IMG/VR virus record: IMGVR_UViG_3300032222_000321
Span: 1-47,836 of that record
DNA: 47,836 nucleotides
Strand: one strand, 5' to 3'
From: a virus
Shown: positions 6,643 through 13,908 of the stretch, piece after piece
Layout of the letters: every line of letters begins with the position of its first letter
Numbering within the stretch: position 1 is the first letter of the stretch
Made by a program: the position numbers and the translations under genes
The notes under the pieces: generated by a model
Seen by the model: the letters and a program-made list of their open reading frames with translations, nothing else
Told to the model about the DNA's origin: nothing
Databases searched by the model: none

Positions 6643-7140
6643 ATGACCAACAGGGCCGACAGAATGCCTCGGCAGCAGTTCTGGCAAGAGGACTTCATAG
6701 ACGAACTGCTTGCCTGGGCAGACAGGATTGACAGGTCTCAAGGCGAGGCGGATTTCGTAATGCAGAGCGGGGCAGTGTTTGTTGACGCCGCTGGCGAGAT
6801 CATCAACCTAAGTTCCATGAACGAGGTGCTGCAGGAGGAGTTGCAGCAGGCCAGGCTGAATCACATCACCACCATAGGCGAGTTACAGGATGCGGTGAGC
6901 GAGATCGAACGGCTGCGAGGCTTGCTTGCCGAATTGCTGACCGACAATGCGTATACGCTTGCCCCGTATCGTAAGGCACGGTATGTGAATCTTTACGAGG
7001 GGGGCTGGCATCACGATTCTTTGGAATCCGCCAACCATTTTGCCACCTCTCATCCTGATGGGCGGCTTGGTGTGTTGTTCTTGTTGCCTGACGGCACCAC
7101 AGGGTTTCTGCCAGAAAACGAGGCCCGTCGTGTTCAGTGA
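6643..7140 (+). CDS. Coiled-coil protein, first gene of early operon
   Basis: The product has 165 residues. The ATG at 6643 is chosen over an upstream one at 6598 because GGAAGG lies 7 bases before it and the promoter -10 falls after 6598. Residues about 58-98 form a coiled coil with an E-I-E-R-L-R heptad that recurs in the following genes. The C-terminal part (RYVNLYEGGWHHDSLESANHFA ... GVLFLLPDGTTGF) looks like a small beta domain. It ends ENEARRVQ at the recurrent gene junction. Function unknown. Confidence 0.7.
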   Translation: MTNRADRMPRQQFWQEDFIDELLAWADRIDRSQGEADFVMQSGAVFVDAAGEIINLSSMNEVLQEELQQARLNHITTIGELQDAVSEIERLRGLLAELLTDNAYTLAPYRKARYVNLYEGGWHHDSLESANHFATSHPDGRLGVLFLLPDGTTGFLPENEARRVQ

Positions 7141-7558
7141 CATCGTACGGGAGTTGCGCCACGCCGTTGATGCCGATACACACCCGTGGGACCAGACGCT
7201 CTACGTCCGTGCCGCCGACCTGTTGCGTGATGCCCAGGCCGAGATCGAACGGCTGACCAAAGAGCGGAATGGGTGGCAGGCCACCGCGGCTGGCCTGTCA
7301 CAAGACATCTCCAACGCCGAGGACGGGATCGAACGGCTGACGGCCGAACTTGCCGACGAGCGTTCTGAATGTATGGAACAGGTCAAACTTGTTGTGATGT
7401 TTGCGGATCGGTGGGAGCGAGAGAAGCGTCTGGCCGACCAGTTGGCCGAAGCGGTCAACGATCTGTTCGTATTGTTGCCTCCCGATCGGGTGCGGCTAAT
7501 TCGGCCTACCAGTCGCATCGCCCTCGCTGCCTACGAGGAGGCCCGTCGTGAGCGGTGA
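7130..7558 (+). CDS. Coiled-coil protein of the RRER cassette family
   Basis: The product has 142 residues from the junction GTG (MFSDIVRELRHAVD). Two AEIERL/DGIERL heptad stretches (about residues 33-75) form a long coiled coil, followed by REKRLADQLAEAVNDLF. It ends EEARRER. The start is 11 bases inside the previous gene. A longer frame from 7040 is only an out-of-frame read of that gene. Function unknown; coiled coils suggest oligomers or binding to a partner protein. Confidence 0.7.
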   Translation: MFSDIVRELRHAVDADTHPWDQTLYVRAADLLRDAQAEIERLTKERNGWQATAAGLSQDISNAEDGIERLTAELADERSECMEQVKLVVMFADRWEREKRLADQLAEAVNDLFVLLPPDRVRLIRPTSRIALAAYEEARRER

Positions 7559-7952
7559 GATTGTGCTGGGTGAGGATCGGTTCCGACGCCGCGCTGAGGG
7601 CGACTGGGAAATGCTGACCCGTGCCCCTGACGTGACGATCACATTCGGCAGCACCGAGGCGACAGAGCGCCGTTGGCGACAACTTTCACAGGCGCTGGAC
7701 AAGATAGCCGCCGAGCGGGCTGAGGTGGAGCGGCTGCGTCGCTACGCCGACTCCATCCACGAGGACAGGATGATGGTGCTCCAGGAGGTGCGCCAGAAGA
7801 CCGCCGACCTCACCGCCGCGCGGGCCGAGATTGAGCGGCTGCGGGCCGCTGGTGATGCGCTGGCCGAAGTCGTCTGCTCATGGCACGGGGAGCGCATCCC
7901 CCTGGAGATGCTGGACCCGCTGACCGAATGGGAGGAGGCCCGCCGTGACTGA
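7548..7952 (+). CDS. Coiled-coil protein of the RRER cassette family
   Basis: The product has 134 residues starting MSGEIVLGEDRFRRRAEGDW. A coiled coil with repeated AEVERLRR and AEIERLRA heptads covers roughly residues 50-105. A short C-terminal domain (VVCSWHGERIPLEMLDPLTEW) follows, and it ends EEARRD. It overlaps both neighbours by 8-11 bases. Function unknown. Confidence 0.7.
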   Translation: MSGEIVLGEDRFRRRAEGDWEMLTRAPDVTITFGSTEATERRWRQLSQALDKIAAERAEVERLRRYADSIHEDRMMVLQEVRQKTADLTAARAEIERLRAAGDALAEVVCSWHGERIPLEMLDPLTEWEEARRD

Positions 7953-8187
7953 GAATCCGTATCATTTCGCTGTGAAGGTGACAGAGCACAAGACCAAGCC
8001 GTCGGCCACTGGTCGCGCAGGTCGCCACTCGGGAATCACGGTTCGCTACGGCATCGTCATCGAAGGTGGCGATATGGGCGGCGGCAGGTTGACGGTTGCG
8101 AGCAACTACTTCCGTAGCGAGGCTGAAGCGAACGAACATGCCGATATGGTGGTTGCTGCTCTCAGGGAGGCTAGTCGTGAGCGGTGA
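7945..8187 (+). CDS. Small beta-rich protein of the early operon
   Basis: The product has 80 residues and lacks the coiled coil of its neighbours. It consists of strand-like segments (YHFAVKVTEHKTK, GITVRYGIVIEGG, RLTVASNYFRSEAEANEHADMVVAALREA) and ends ASRER at the junction. GTG start with GGAGG upstream. It resembles the small DUF-type host-takeover proteins of actinophages only in size and position. Function unknown. Confidence 0.65.
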   Translation: MTENPYHFAVKVTEHKTKPSATGRAGRHSGITVRYGIVIEGGDMGGGRLTVASNYFRSEAEANEHADMVVAALREASRER

Positions 8188-8548
8188 CATTGTGCGTCCG
8201 CCGCATGGGTCAGCCTCGTGCGCGTGCCTGTTCTGCTGGCGCGACATCACCACCCTCACCGCCAACGTCGACGCCGAGCGGGTTGAGGTCGGGTGGCTGC
8301 GGGCCGAGCGAAACTCCCTTCTCAGTGCGGGGCTGCAACTGCGAGCCGACTTCGCCGCCGAGCGGGCCGAGGTTGAGCGGCTGATGGACGGCATGGAACT
8401 GGCGTGGGGACTGATCGCCAACGGTCAGTACTGGGATAGAACCGATGGCCGAAAGTATGACGAGTGGAACGAAGCCCGAGCGAAGTGGCGCGATGAACAC
8501 TGGCACCCCGCCCTGGACCGCAACAAGGAGGCCCGTCGTGAGCGGTGA
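8177..8548 (+). CDS. Coiled-coil protein with CxxC, RRER cassette family
   Basis: The product has 123 residues from the junction GTG (MSGDIVRPPHGSASCACLFCW). C-x-C-x-x-x-C near residue 15 could bind a metal. Heptads ERVEVGWLRAE and AERAEVERLMDG span about residues 33-75. The C-terminal DGRKYDEWNEARAKWRDEHW is helical and charged. It ends KEARRER. Function unknown. Confidence 0.7.
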   Translation: MSGDIVRPPHGSASCACLFCWRDITTLTANVDAERVEVGWLRAERNSLLSAGLQLRADFAAERAEVERLMDGMELAWGLIANGQYWDRTDGRKYDEWNEARAKWRDEHWHPALDRNKEARRER

Positions 8549-8828
8549 CGCATTCCGTGACACCCTCGCCGCAGAACTGGACCCGTGGTTCGTGTTCACC
8601 GCTGGTGATGGGAAGCCAGCCATCGCCGTGCGGACGGGCCATGACCTAGCCGACGCCTTCCTCGCCATGCCCGAGATGAAGGCAATCCGTCAACTGTTGT
8701 GGGTGCTTGAATCCGACATAGAGGCCCAGAAAATCGACGGCTACCACTATACAGACGCTCACGACGAGTGGCTTCGTATTTGTTCAACGTCAACCGCCTT
8801 AGCCGAGTGGGTTAGGAGCAACCTATGA
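8538..8828 (+). CDS. Small protein, paralogue of 9505-9762
   Basis: The product has 96 residues from the junction GTG. MSGDAFRD at the start and DLADAFLAMPEMKAI (about residues 36-50) match MSGDAFRD and DIADAILTMSEMQAV in the product of 9505-9762, so the two are paralogues within one operon. The remaining C-terminus is helical. The ATG of the next gene overlaps its stop by 4 bases. Function unknown. Confidence 0.68.
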   Translation: MSGDAFRDTLAAELDPWFVFTAGDGKPAIAVRTGHDLADAFLAMPEMKAIRQLLWVLESDIEAQKIDGYHYTDAHDEWLRICSTSTALAEWVRSNL

Positions 8829-9052
8829 GCGACGACATTGTGGAACGGCTGCTGCCGTTCGTCGTGAACGAGATGCGTATGCCCGCCGGTCTCACCATCA
8901 CCGTCATCGACGAGATCGAACGGCTGCGTGCCGAGGTGGAGCGGTTGCAAGATGAGAAAGCAACGCTGCGTCGGAACGAGTGGCGGTTGATCTGGGGACT
9001 GTGCACCGAATGCGGAGCAAATCGGGACAAGGAGGCCAGCCGTGAGCGGTGA
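8825..9052 (+). CDS. Short coiled-coil protein of the RRER cassette family
   Basis: The product has 75 residues starting at ATG (MSDDIVERLLPFVV), the one cassette gene here without a GTG start. IDEIERLRAEVERLQDEKATLRR forms a coiled coil in the middle. C-T-E-C near the end could bind a metal. It ends KEASRER at the junction. Function unknown. Confidence 0.68.
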   Translation: MSDDIVERLLPFVVNEMRMPAGLTITVIDEIERLRAEVERLQDEKATLRRNEWRLIWGLCTECGANRDKEASRER

Positions 9053-9515
9053 CGACAACGGGTTCATGGCAGCGCTGAAGCGCGAATCCAAGGTGAACGA
9101 AATGTGCGAAGAGGCCCTACGCACCATCGAAGCCCAACAGGCCGAGAACGAGCGGCTGCGGGACGAGGTCATTTCCGTGCGGGCAGAACGCGACAGCGCG
9201 CAGACGCAGTGCCGCCATCTGTCGGATCGGATCGCACGCCACACCGCCGAGCGGGCCGAGATCGAACGGCTGCGGGGCGAAACGTCCCTACTCATGGAGG
9301 TGCTGACCGCCTGTGGCGATCTGCTCATTTCCGACTGGGACGAGGAATATGAAGGTTGGAAGGCGTTGCTCCATGACACATCAAAGTGCTGGTGCCATGC
9401 CGACGCCGATCTGCGCTGCGATACCTGCGGCGACCCAATCGCCGTCACCAAGGAGCAGCGTGACCTGCTCGTGCGCCTCGGTGTTCCGGTGGGGGAGGCC
9501 CGTCGTGAGCGGTGA
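9042..9515 (+). CDS. Coiled-coil and zinc-ribbon-like protein, RRER cassette family
   Basis: The product has 157 residues. Coiled-coil stretches AQQAENERLRDEVISVRAER and AERAEIERLRGETSLLMEVL cover about residues 28-95. The C-terminal part has CWCHADADLRCDTCGDPI (C-x-C ... C-x-x-C), probably a zinc site. It ends GEARRER. It is the longest member of the coiled-coil cassette genes. Function unknown. Confidence 0.7.
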   Translation: MSGDDNGFMAALKRESKVNEMCEEALRTIEAQQAENERLRDEVISVRAERDSAQTQCRHLSDRIARHTAERAEIERLRGETSLLMEVLTACGDLLISDWDEEYEGWKALLHDTSKCWCHADADLRCDTCGDPIAVTKEQRDLLVRLGVPVGEARRER

Positions 9516-9762
9516 CGCATTCCGTGATCACATCCAAGAGGTGGTCGACTCGTACACCTACTACATGGCGACCCAGCCAGCGATCACCCCGAGTTTGGCT
9601 GCGACTGATATTGCTGACGCCATCCTCACCATGTCCGAGATGCAGGCGGTCAAGGCGGCGCTGCTGTCGGCTAAAGTCAACGGCAACCTGGACTTCATGT
9701 GGTGGACGCTCGGCAAAAAGGCTCCGTCGTTCCTCTCCTGGGTGTTGGGAGATCCGTCGTGA
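9505..9762 (+). CDS. Small protein, paralogue of 8538-8828
   Basis: The product has 85 residues from the junction GTG. It shares MSGDAFRD and the DIADAILTMSEMQAVKAALL helix with the product of 8538-8828. It ends GDPS rather than RRER because the junction copy is diverged. The next gene overlaps by 4 bases (GTGA). Function unknown. Confidence 0.66.
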   Translation: MSGDAFRDHIQEVVDSYTYYMATQPAITPSLAATDIADAILTMSEMQAVKAALLSAKVNGNLDFMWWTLGKKAPSFLSWVLGDPS

Positions 9763-10043
9763 GCGGTGACGATTACCGCGTTGTGCGCCATTGGATGAAC
9801 GGCGGCGCTTTGACGGGTTTCCTTGGTGACGAGACGAAGGATGAGTTGTACCCCGTCATCGACGAGGTGCTGCACGAGCGTTCCCACGACTTCACCAACG
9901 CCGGTAGCGCATGGATTGACTACTACTGCGGCGACGACGCTCAGTTGCGCATCCACGAACTGGCCGAGGCGCTGTGCGACGCCATCGTCGCCGCCCGCAC
10001 CAACGGTAGCGCCAGCGCCACAGATGTGGGAGGCCCGTCGTGA
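9759..10043 (+). CDS. Hypothetical acidic protein of the early operon
   Basis: The product has 94 residues starting MSGDDYRVVRHWMNGGALTG. It is acidic and mostly helical (ELYPVIDEVLHERSHDF, LRIHELAEALCDAIVAAR). The GTG start lies in a partial junction copy and overlaps the previous stop by 4 bases. Function unknown. Confidence 0.66.
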   Translation: MSGDDYRVVRHWMNGGALTGFLGDETKDELYPVIDEVLHERSHDFTNAGSAWIDYYCGDDAQLRIHELAEALCDAIVAARTNGSASATDVGGPS

Positions 10044-10276
10044 TCGCTGACGACAAGCGCCGTGACGCCTCCCTGATCACTGATGAATTACTGTTAGAGA
10101 TGTATAAGATTGTCGTGTGCATGTATAGCAATCTTTTCTACCCAGACCGCGATCTGCTGCTCGCACGCAAAGCGTTTGATCGGATCTACCTTAATCACCC
10201 ACTCGCCATTGGCTACATGATGGATGTAGTGTCAGCGGCACACAAGGAGGCCTCTCATGACCATCTCGTGGACTGA
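10040..10276 (+). CDS. Hypothetical protein, last of the small cassette genes
   Basis: The product has 78 residues starting MIADDKRRDASLITDELLLEMYKIV. It is helical with two hydrophobic stretches (MYKIVVCMYSNLF and AIGYMMDVVSAA) but no clear transmembrane segment. It starts at the last junction copy and its end overlaps the replication gene by 20 bases. Function unknown. Confidence 0.62.
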   Translation: MIADDKRRDASLITDELLLEMYKIVVCMYSNLFYPDRDLLLARKAFDRIYLNHPLAIGYMMDVVSAAHKEASHDHLVD

Positions 10277-10628
10277 GGAGCGGCTTTTTGACTTGCCTGA
10301 ACAATTGCCGAGTAAGCCAGACGCTGCGGCTTTTGTGAAGCAGGTGTTCGACTACTGGGTGGCTCAGTGTCGACCAAATCATCGCGTCAGGCCGGTGCTT
10401 TCTTCGGAGCGTGAGCGCAAAATCCGTAAAGCCATAGACCAGTACGGTCTTGATGTGTGTATTGCTGCAATTGATGGAGTCCTTAGGTCGGACTGGCACA
10501 TGGGCAGGAACCCAAGAGCCAAGGAATACAACGATATTTCACTTATCCTCAGGGACGCCAAACACATCGAAATGTTCGCTGAGAAATCGCCCAACGCACG
10601 AAATGATTTTCTGGAGAGCGAAGGATGA
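10257..10628 (+). CDS. Phage replication-associated protein (conserved C-terminal-type domain)
   Basis: The product has 123 residues. The segment ERKIRKAIDQYGLDVCIAAIDGVLRSDWHMGRN and the following YNDISLILRDAKHIEMF match a conserved region I know from the C-termini of actinophage replication or HTH proteins. Here it stands alone without an HTH domain. AGGAGG precedes the ATG. It lies directly before the helicase loader-like and primase-helicase genes, supporting a replication role. The assignment is from memory of the family pattern. Confidence 0.6.
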   Translation: MTISWTEERLFDLPEQLPSKPDAAAFVKQVFDYWVAQCRPNHRVRPVLSSERERKIRKAIDQYGLDVCIAAIDGVLRSDWHMGRNPRAKEYNDISLILRDAKHIEMFAEKSPNARNDFLESEG

Positions 10629-11119
10629 ACAAGAAGGAACTTGTTTCGCTGGTCGATGCTGTCTATGCGATGTGGCCAGACGATCGCGTCGACATGAAGT
10701 CTGCCTATCTTGCTTGGTGGCGGTACTTGGGCGACTTGGACTTCGCTGCTACGCAGAAAGCGCTGGACGCTTACGTTGTCGGCGGCGCTGCGATCCGTGC
10801 AAAGGGCGGCAAGTCGTGGGGCACTGGAAAGCCTTCACCGGGAGACCTCCGACAGGTAGTGATTGACGGCGGCGTCTCGTCGTGGCCCGAACCCGAGGAG
10901 GCTCTCCACATCATCGAAGAGTGGTACCAGCGCTCTAGCGCCAGCCTGGAATGGAGAGGCACTGGCAATGACGAACTGGATGATGCGATCCGCAAGACAG
11001 CGGCCACGGCACACTCTAATAAGCCAGCCTTCTTGGCGAAGTGGCGGACACTCAGCGTTGAGCGGGCGCTTGAACGGTACGCTGTTCCGGACTCGGCCTC
11101 AGGGTTGTTGGCAGATTGA
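10625..11119 (+). CDS. Helicase loader-like replication protein (G39P-type pattern)
   Basis: The product has 164 residues. The N-terminal part (LVDAVYAMWPDDRVDMKS ... AWWRYLGDLDFAATQKALDAYV) and then PSPGDLRQVV follow the pattern of G39P-like helicase loader/inhibitor N-terminal domains, in which a helical bundle precedes a P-S-x-x-D-L/I-R motif. Such proteins deliver the replicative helicase to the origin complex. It overlaps the neighbours by 4 bases on each side (ATGA, TTGA) and directly precedes the primase-helicase. Remote similarity only. Confidence 0.6.
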   Translation: MNKKELVSLVDAVYAMWPDDRVDMKSAYLAWWRYLGDLDFAATQKALDAYVVGGAAIRAKGGKSWGTGKPSPGDLRQVVIDGGVSSWPEPEEALHIIEEWYQRSSASLEWRGTGNDELDDAIRKTAATAHSNKPAFLAKWRTLSVERALERYAVPDSASGLLAD

Positions 11120-12798
11120 ATCCAATCGATGTAGTTCTTGAGAAACTGGACGGCGTAAAAGCCACCAGCCAACGACAGTGGGCCGCTAGGTGCCCATGTA
11201 GGCCAGATGATCGTTCACCAACCCTTTCTGTTTCTGAGGGCGATGACGGGCGCGTCCTTTTCAATTGTCATCGTGGTGGCGACCCCTGCAACAGCCAACA
11301 GATCTGCGAATCGCTCGGCCTTAAGATGGTCGACCTATACCCAAAGAAGCCCATGAGCAACGGCACTCTAACCACCACGTACGACTACCACGATGCTGAA
11401 GGCACCCTTGTAATGCAAGTCCTTCGCTACCGCATGGAGGACGGACGTAAAGAGTTCAAGCAGCGGGTGCCTGACTCATCAGACCCCTCGGGGTGGTCAT
11501 ACAGTACAAAGGGGATGACGGAAAAACCGCTATATCGACTACCAGCGATACTTCAGGCCGTAGAGCAGAACAGAGTCATTTACATTGCTGAGGGCGAGAA
11601 AGACGTGGATGCTCTTGTTGCTGCCGGGCTTGCCGCTACATGTAACCCGCAAGGTGCCGACAACGGCCAGGGGTCAAAGTGGAAGCCCAACCACACCGAA
11701 TCGATTACTGACGCCCGGGTTGTAGTGATCGCTGATGCCGACGACGCTGGAATGATTCACGCACGGTACGTGGCGACAGAACTCTCTCGCAATGGGTGTT
11801 TCGTAAAGGTCAAGCGATGCCCACGACCACACAAGGACGCTGCAGAACTGCTGGGTGCTGGCCTGTCAATTGCAGACTTGGAAGAAATGTATGCTCTTGA
11901 GCCAGACATCTTTTGGCAGGTGTCAGAGCAGGTCCGTTCATTTGCTGAAGCCAGTATGTCGACCGAGCGAAAGATCGCTGAGACGAGGAACCTCCTTGCT
12001 CAGGTGACCGCAACAGAGGCCCCTAGGGTTGGTCGTGTTGTTGAATGGACGGACTTTATTGCCGAAACCTCCTCCGACGAGTACGACTGGCTGATTGAGG
12101 GGCTTTTGGAGCGACAGGAGCGCATCATGATTGTCGCTCCTGAAGGTGCCGGTAAGTCATACATAGCCCGCCAGGTAGCAATTCTCGCAGCCGCAGGCGT
12201 GCATCCGTTCACGTTTCAGGAGATTCCTCCGATTAGAACACTTGTAGTTGACCTAGAGAACCCCGAGCGAATCATTCGCCGTCAGTCGCGTCGGTTCTTT
12301 GATTCACTGAGAATCAACTACGGCAAGAAGGAGGTCAACTCTGCCCTGTTCACAAAACCGGACGGGATTGATATTTTGACTGACGCTGGCAAGGCAGCCC
12401 TAGAGGAAGTGTTGGCCAGGACGGAGCCTGAACTGGTTTGCTTTGGCCCGATCTATAAGTCATTTGTTGATCCCGGCAACAAGACCTCGTCGGCGCTTGT
12501 AACTGAAGTTGCTATGTATTTTGACTACATCCGCAACGTTTATGGATGCGCTCTATGGTTGGAGCACCATGCTCCTTTGGGTGATTCGCTCGGAAATCGG
12601 CAACTGCGGCCAGCAGACTCTGCAGTCTGGATGAGGTGGCCAGAGTTTGGGTTCGCCTTGTCTCCTGATCCAACGATGCCGAAGGAGTACGAGTTCAAGC
12701 AATGGCGCGGCCCGCGAGACGTTCGTGTCTGGCCGTCACGCCTGCGACGATCAACAGGAATTTTCCCATTTGAAGTCGTCTCATTCACCTCGGATTGA
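11116..12798 (+). CDS. Primase-helicase: zinc motif, TOPRIM and RepA-like ATPase
   Basis: The product has 560 residues with a TTG start in a TTGA overlap. Residues 26-58 hold C26-x-C28 ... C51-H-R ... C58, a CHC2-like zinc site. VIYIAEGEKDVDAL (E159) and VVVIADADDAG (D206-D208) form a TOPRIM catalytic core as in DnaG and toprim helicases. A RecA-fold ATPase follows, with APEGAGKS (341-348) and TLVVDLENPERIIRRQSRR (375-393), as in RepA/AAA_25 hexameric helicases. The protein would prime and unwind DNA at the phage fork. It is the core of phage replication and identifies the upstream small genes as part of the early operon. Confidence 0.88.
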   Translation: MNPIDVVLEKLDGVKATSQRQWAARCPCRPDDRSPTLSVSEGDDGRVLFNCHRGGDPCNSQQICESLGLKMVDLYPKKPMSNGTLTTTYDYHDAEGTLVMQVLRYRMEDGRKEFKQRVPDSSDPSGWSYSTKGMTEKPLYRLPAILQAVEQNRVIYIAEGEKDVDALVAAGLAATCNPQGADNGQGSKWKPNHTESITDARVVVIADADDAGMIHARYVATELSRNGCFVKVKRCPRPHKDAAELLGAGLSIADLEEMYALEPDIFWQVSEQVRSFAEASMSTERKIAETRNLLAQVTATEAPRVGRVVEWTDFIAETSSDEYDWLIEGLLERQERIMIVAPEGAGKSYIARQVAILAAAGVHPFTFQEIPPIRTLVVDLENPERIIRRQSRRFFDSLRINYGKKEVNSALFTKPDGIDILTDAGKAALEEVLARTEPELVCFGPIYKSFVDPGNKTSSALVTEVAMYFDYIRNVYGCALWLEHHAPLGDSLGNRQLRPADSAVWMRWPEFGFALSPDPTMPKEYEFKQWRGPRDVRVWPSRLRRSTGIFPFEVVSFTSD

Positions 12799-12800
12799 TC

Positions 12801-13136
12801 ATGCCTAAGATACTCAAGCAGCCAACAGGGAAGACCCAGCAACTCCACATCATCATCCCGTCCGACCTCAAACTCAAGATACTCCACAGGCTTGAGTCGA
12901 CAGGCGAGTCCCTCAACTCGTGGGTCCTCCATGCGTTACATCAGCAACTACACCACGGCGATACTCGCCCAGAGCATAAAACTGCTCCTGACGTAGCGGA
13001 GGTTCTAGGGGCTTACGCTCGCGGTGAGCGCGCCCTTGGCCCGTGCGGCAAGTCATGGCCCTGCGAGGGGGATGAACAGAGGGAGCAGATTGGCGGCTAC
13101 TTCTACTGCCAGCACTGCAACCTTCGACTTAGTTGA
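12801..13136 (+). CDS. Ribbon-helix-helix-like protein with C-terminal zinc motif
   Basis: The product has 111 residues. GKTQQLHIIIPSDLKLKILHRLESTGESLNSWVLHALHQ gives a strand and two helices typical of ribbon-helix-helix proteins. The tail has C-G-K-S-W-P-C ... F-Y-C-Q-H-C, likely a zinc site. The ATG at 12801 is listed; a TTG at 12795 overlapping the previous stop would add two residues. It ends the early operon and overlaps the convergent WhiB gene by 8 bases. Probably a DNA-binding regulator. Confidence 0.65.
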   Translation: MPKILKQPTGKTQQLHIIIPSDLKLKILHRLESTGESLNSWVLHALHQQLHHGDTRPEHKTAPDVAEVLGAYARGERALGPCGKSWPCEGDEQREQIGGYFYCQHCNLRLS

Positions 13137-13440
13137 GAAGGTCTGTCCACATTTGGGCAAGCGTTGGAACCGTGGGCTTGATTCCTCTTCGCTTCTGTTC
13201 TGCTTTCAGTTGGCGAGACGTAAGGCCCGCCCAGACCCCATGCATATCCCCGGAGTGAAATTGCAGTGCATACTGAAGACACGGCTCCTTGACTGGGCAG
13301 CCAGCACAAGTAGCACGCGCTTCGGAGATGTATGTAACGTCCTTGTGGCTTTTAGGAAACATCAGATGTGATGCACCAGCACATGCAGCCTTGTCAGACC
13401 ATTCGCTCCGTGATTGAATACCAAAAACGTCTTCAGCCAT
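13129..13440 (-). CDS. WhiB-family iron-sulfur transcription factor
   Basis: The product has 103 residues. Four cysteines, C20, C45, C48 and C54 (ARATCAGCPVKEPC), plus GVWAG (68-72) and a basic tail (KAEQKRRGIK), match the WhiB family. WhiB proteins hold a 4Fe-4S cluster, bind the primary sigma factor and occur in actinobacteria and their phages. The ATG at 13440 is chosen because the longer frame would run into the upstream gene, which stops at 13442. It may redirect host transcription or block superinfection, as phage WhiB proteins can. It also supports an actinobacterial host. Confidence 0.88.
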   Translation of the reverse strand: MAEDVFGIQSRSEWSDKAACAGASHLMFPKSHKDVTYISEARATCAGCPVKEPCLQYALQFHSGDMHGVWAGLTSRQLKAEQKRRGIKPTVPTLAQMWTDLLN

Positions 13441-13441
13441 G

Positions 13442-13741
13442 TTACCCCAGGGTCGCAAAGTGGATAATGCAGCCCTTGGGGACAGTAATGCCATGAGCGT
13501 AATGATTACTATTTGAGATGCCAACCAATGTGTAGACCTTGTCGTTTTCTTCAACGAGGTAGCCAATAGCGACTGATGCAGCGGCGCAACCCGAAAGATC
13601 GGATAGTGATACCCATTCGGTCACGCCGACAGCCAAGGGATCCATGAAGTGAATTTCAACAACTTTGGCTTTGCCGTCTTTTGCTAGGCGAGATTGCAGA
13701 ACTTCATCCGGGGACAGTCTTAGGCTCGCTTTCTTTTTCAC
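13442..13741 (-). CDS. Hypothetical conserved phage protein
   Basis: The product has 99 residues from a GTG that overlaps the previous stop as GTGA; AGGAG lies just upstream. A GTG at 13771 would add ten residues. It begins VKKKASLRLSPDEVLQSRL. The C-terminal half (VEIHFMDPLAVGVTEWVSL ... VAIGYLVEENDKVYTLVGIS ... ITVPKGCIIHFATL) has the beta-rich layout of small actinophage proteins that I recall but cannot name. It ends 2 bases from the WhiB start. Confidence 0.62.
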   Translation of the reverse strand: MKKKASLRLSPDEVLQSRLAKDGKAKVVEIHFMDPLAVGVTEWVSLSDLSGCAAASVAIGYLVEENDKVYTLVGISNSNHYAHGITVPKGCIIHFATLG

Positions 13742-13908
13742 GGCTCCTCGCTGTCGTTGAACAAGTGCCACTCTGCCTCTTCATCGATCACGTCAGAGAA
13801 TAGGGCGTCGATTCGCTCCCCGATCTCCAACAGCGCAGAGAACACTGCTACACAGGCGGTAAGCAGCATGAACAGCAACACAGCGCAAATGACGAGCAAA
13901 ATGATCAT
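13738..13908 (-). CDS. Small single-pass membrane protein
   Basis: The product has 56 residues: MIILLVICAVLLFMLLTACV and a further hydrophobic stretch form one transmembrane helix (about residues 2-26), followed by an acidic tail (EIGERIDALFSDVIDEEAEW). The ATG overlaps the previous stop as ATGA and the stop overlaps the next start as GTGA. These couplings and the clean frame support a real gene despite the small size. A cysteine at position 19 is not in a clear lipobox. Function unknown. Confidence 0.68.
   Translation of the reverse strand: MIILLVICAVLLFMLLTACVAVFSALLEIGERIDALFSDVIDEEAEWHLFNDSEEP

Larger units (their letters stand above)
7120..10051 (+). repeat. Recurrent gene-junction sequence GAGGCCCGTCGTGAGCGGTG
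   Basis: A nearly constant 20-base sequence occurs where one gene ends and the next begins, at 7538, 8167, 8528, 9032 and 9495. Shorter or diverged copies are at 7120, 7935, 9752, 10030 and 10250. GGAGG is the Shine-Dalgarno sequence, GTG is the start of the next gene (Met-Ser-Gly-Asp), and the upstream frame reads Glu-Ala-Arg-Arg-Glu-Arg-stop. It thus sets translational coupling, but the identity extends past what that needs, which points to duplication or recombination between cassettes. Confidence 0.8.

Noticed and set aside
7120-10051. CRISPR array or phage repeat locus
   Set aside because: The repeats lie at gene junctions with coding spacers of unequal length, and each copy contains a ribosome binding site and start codon.
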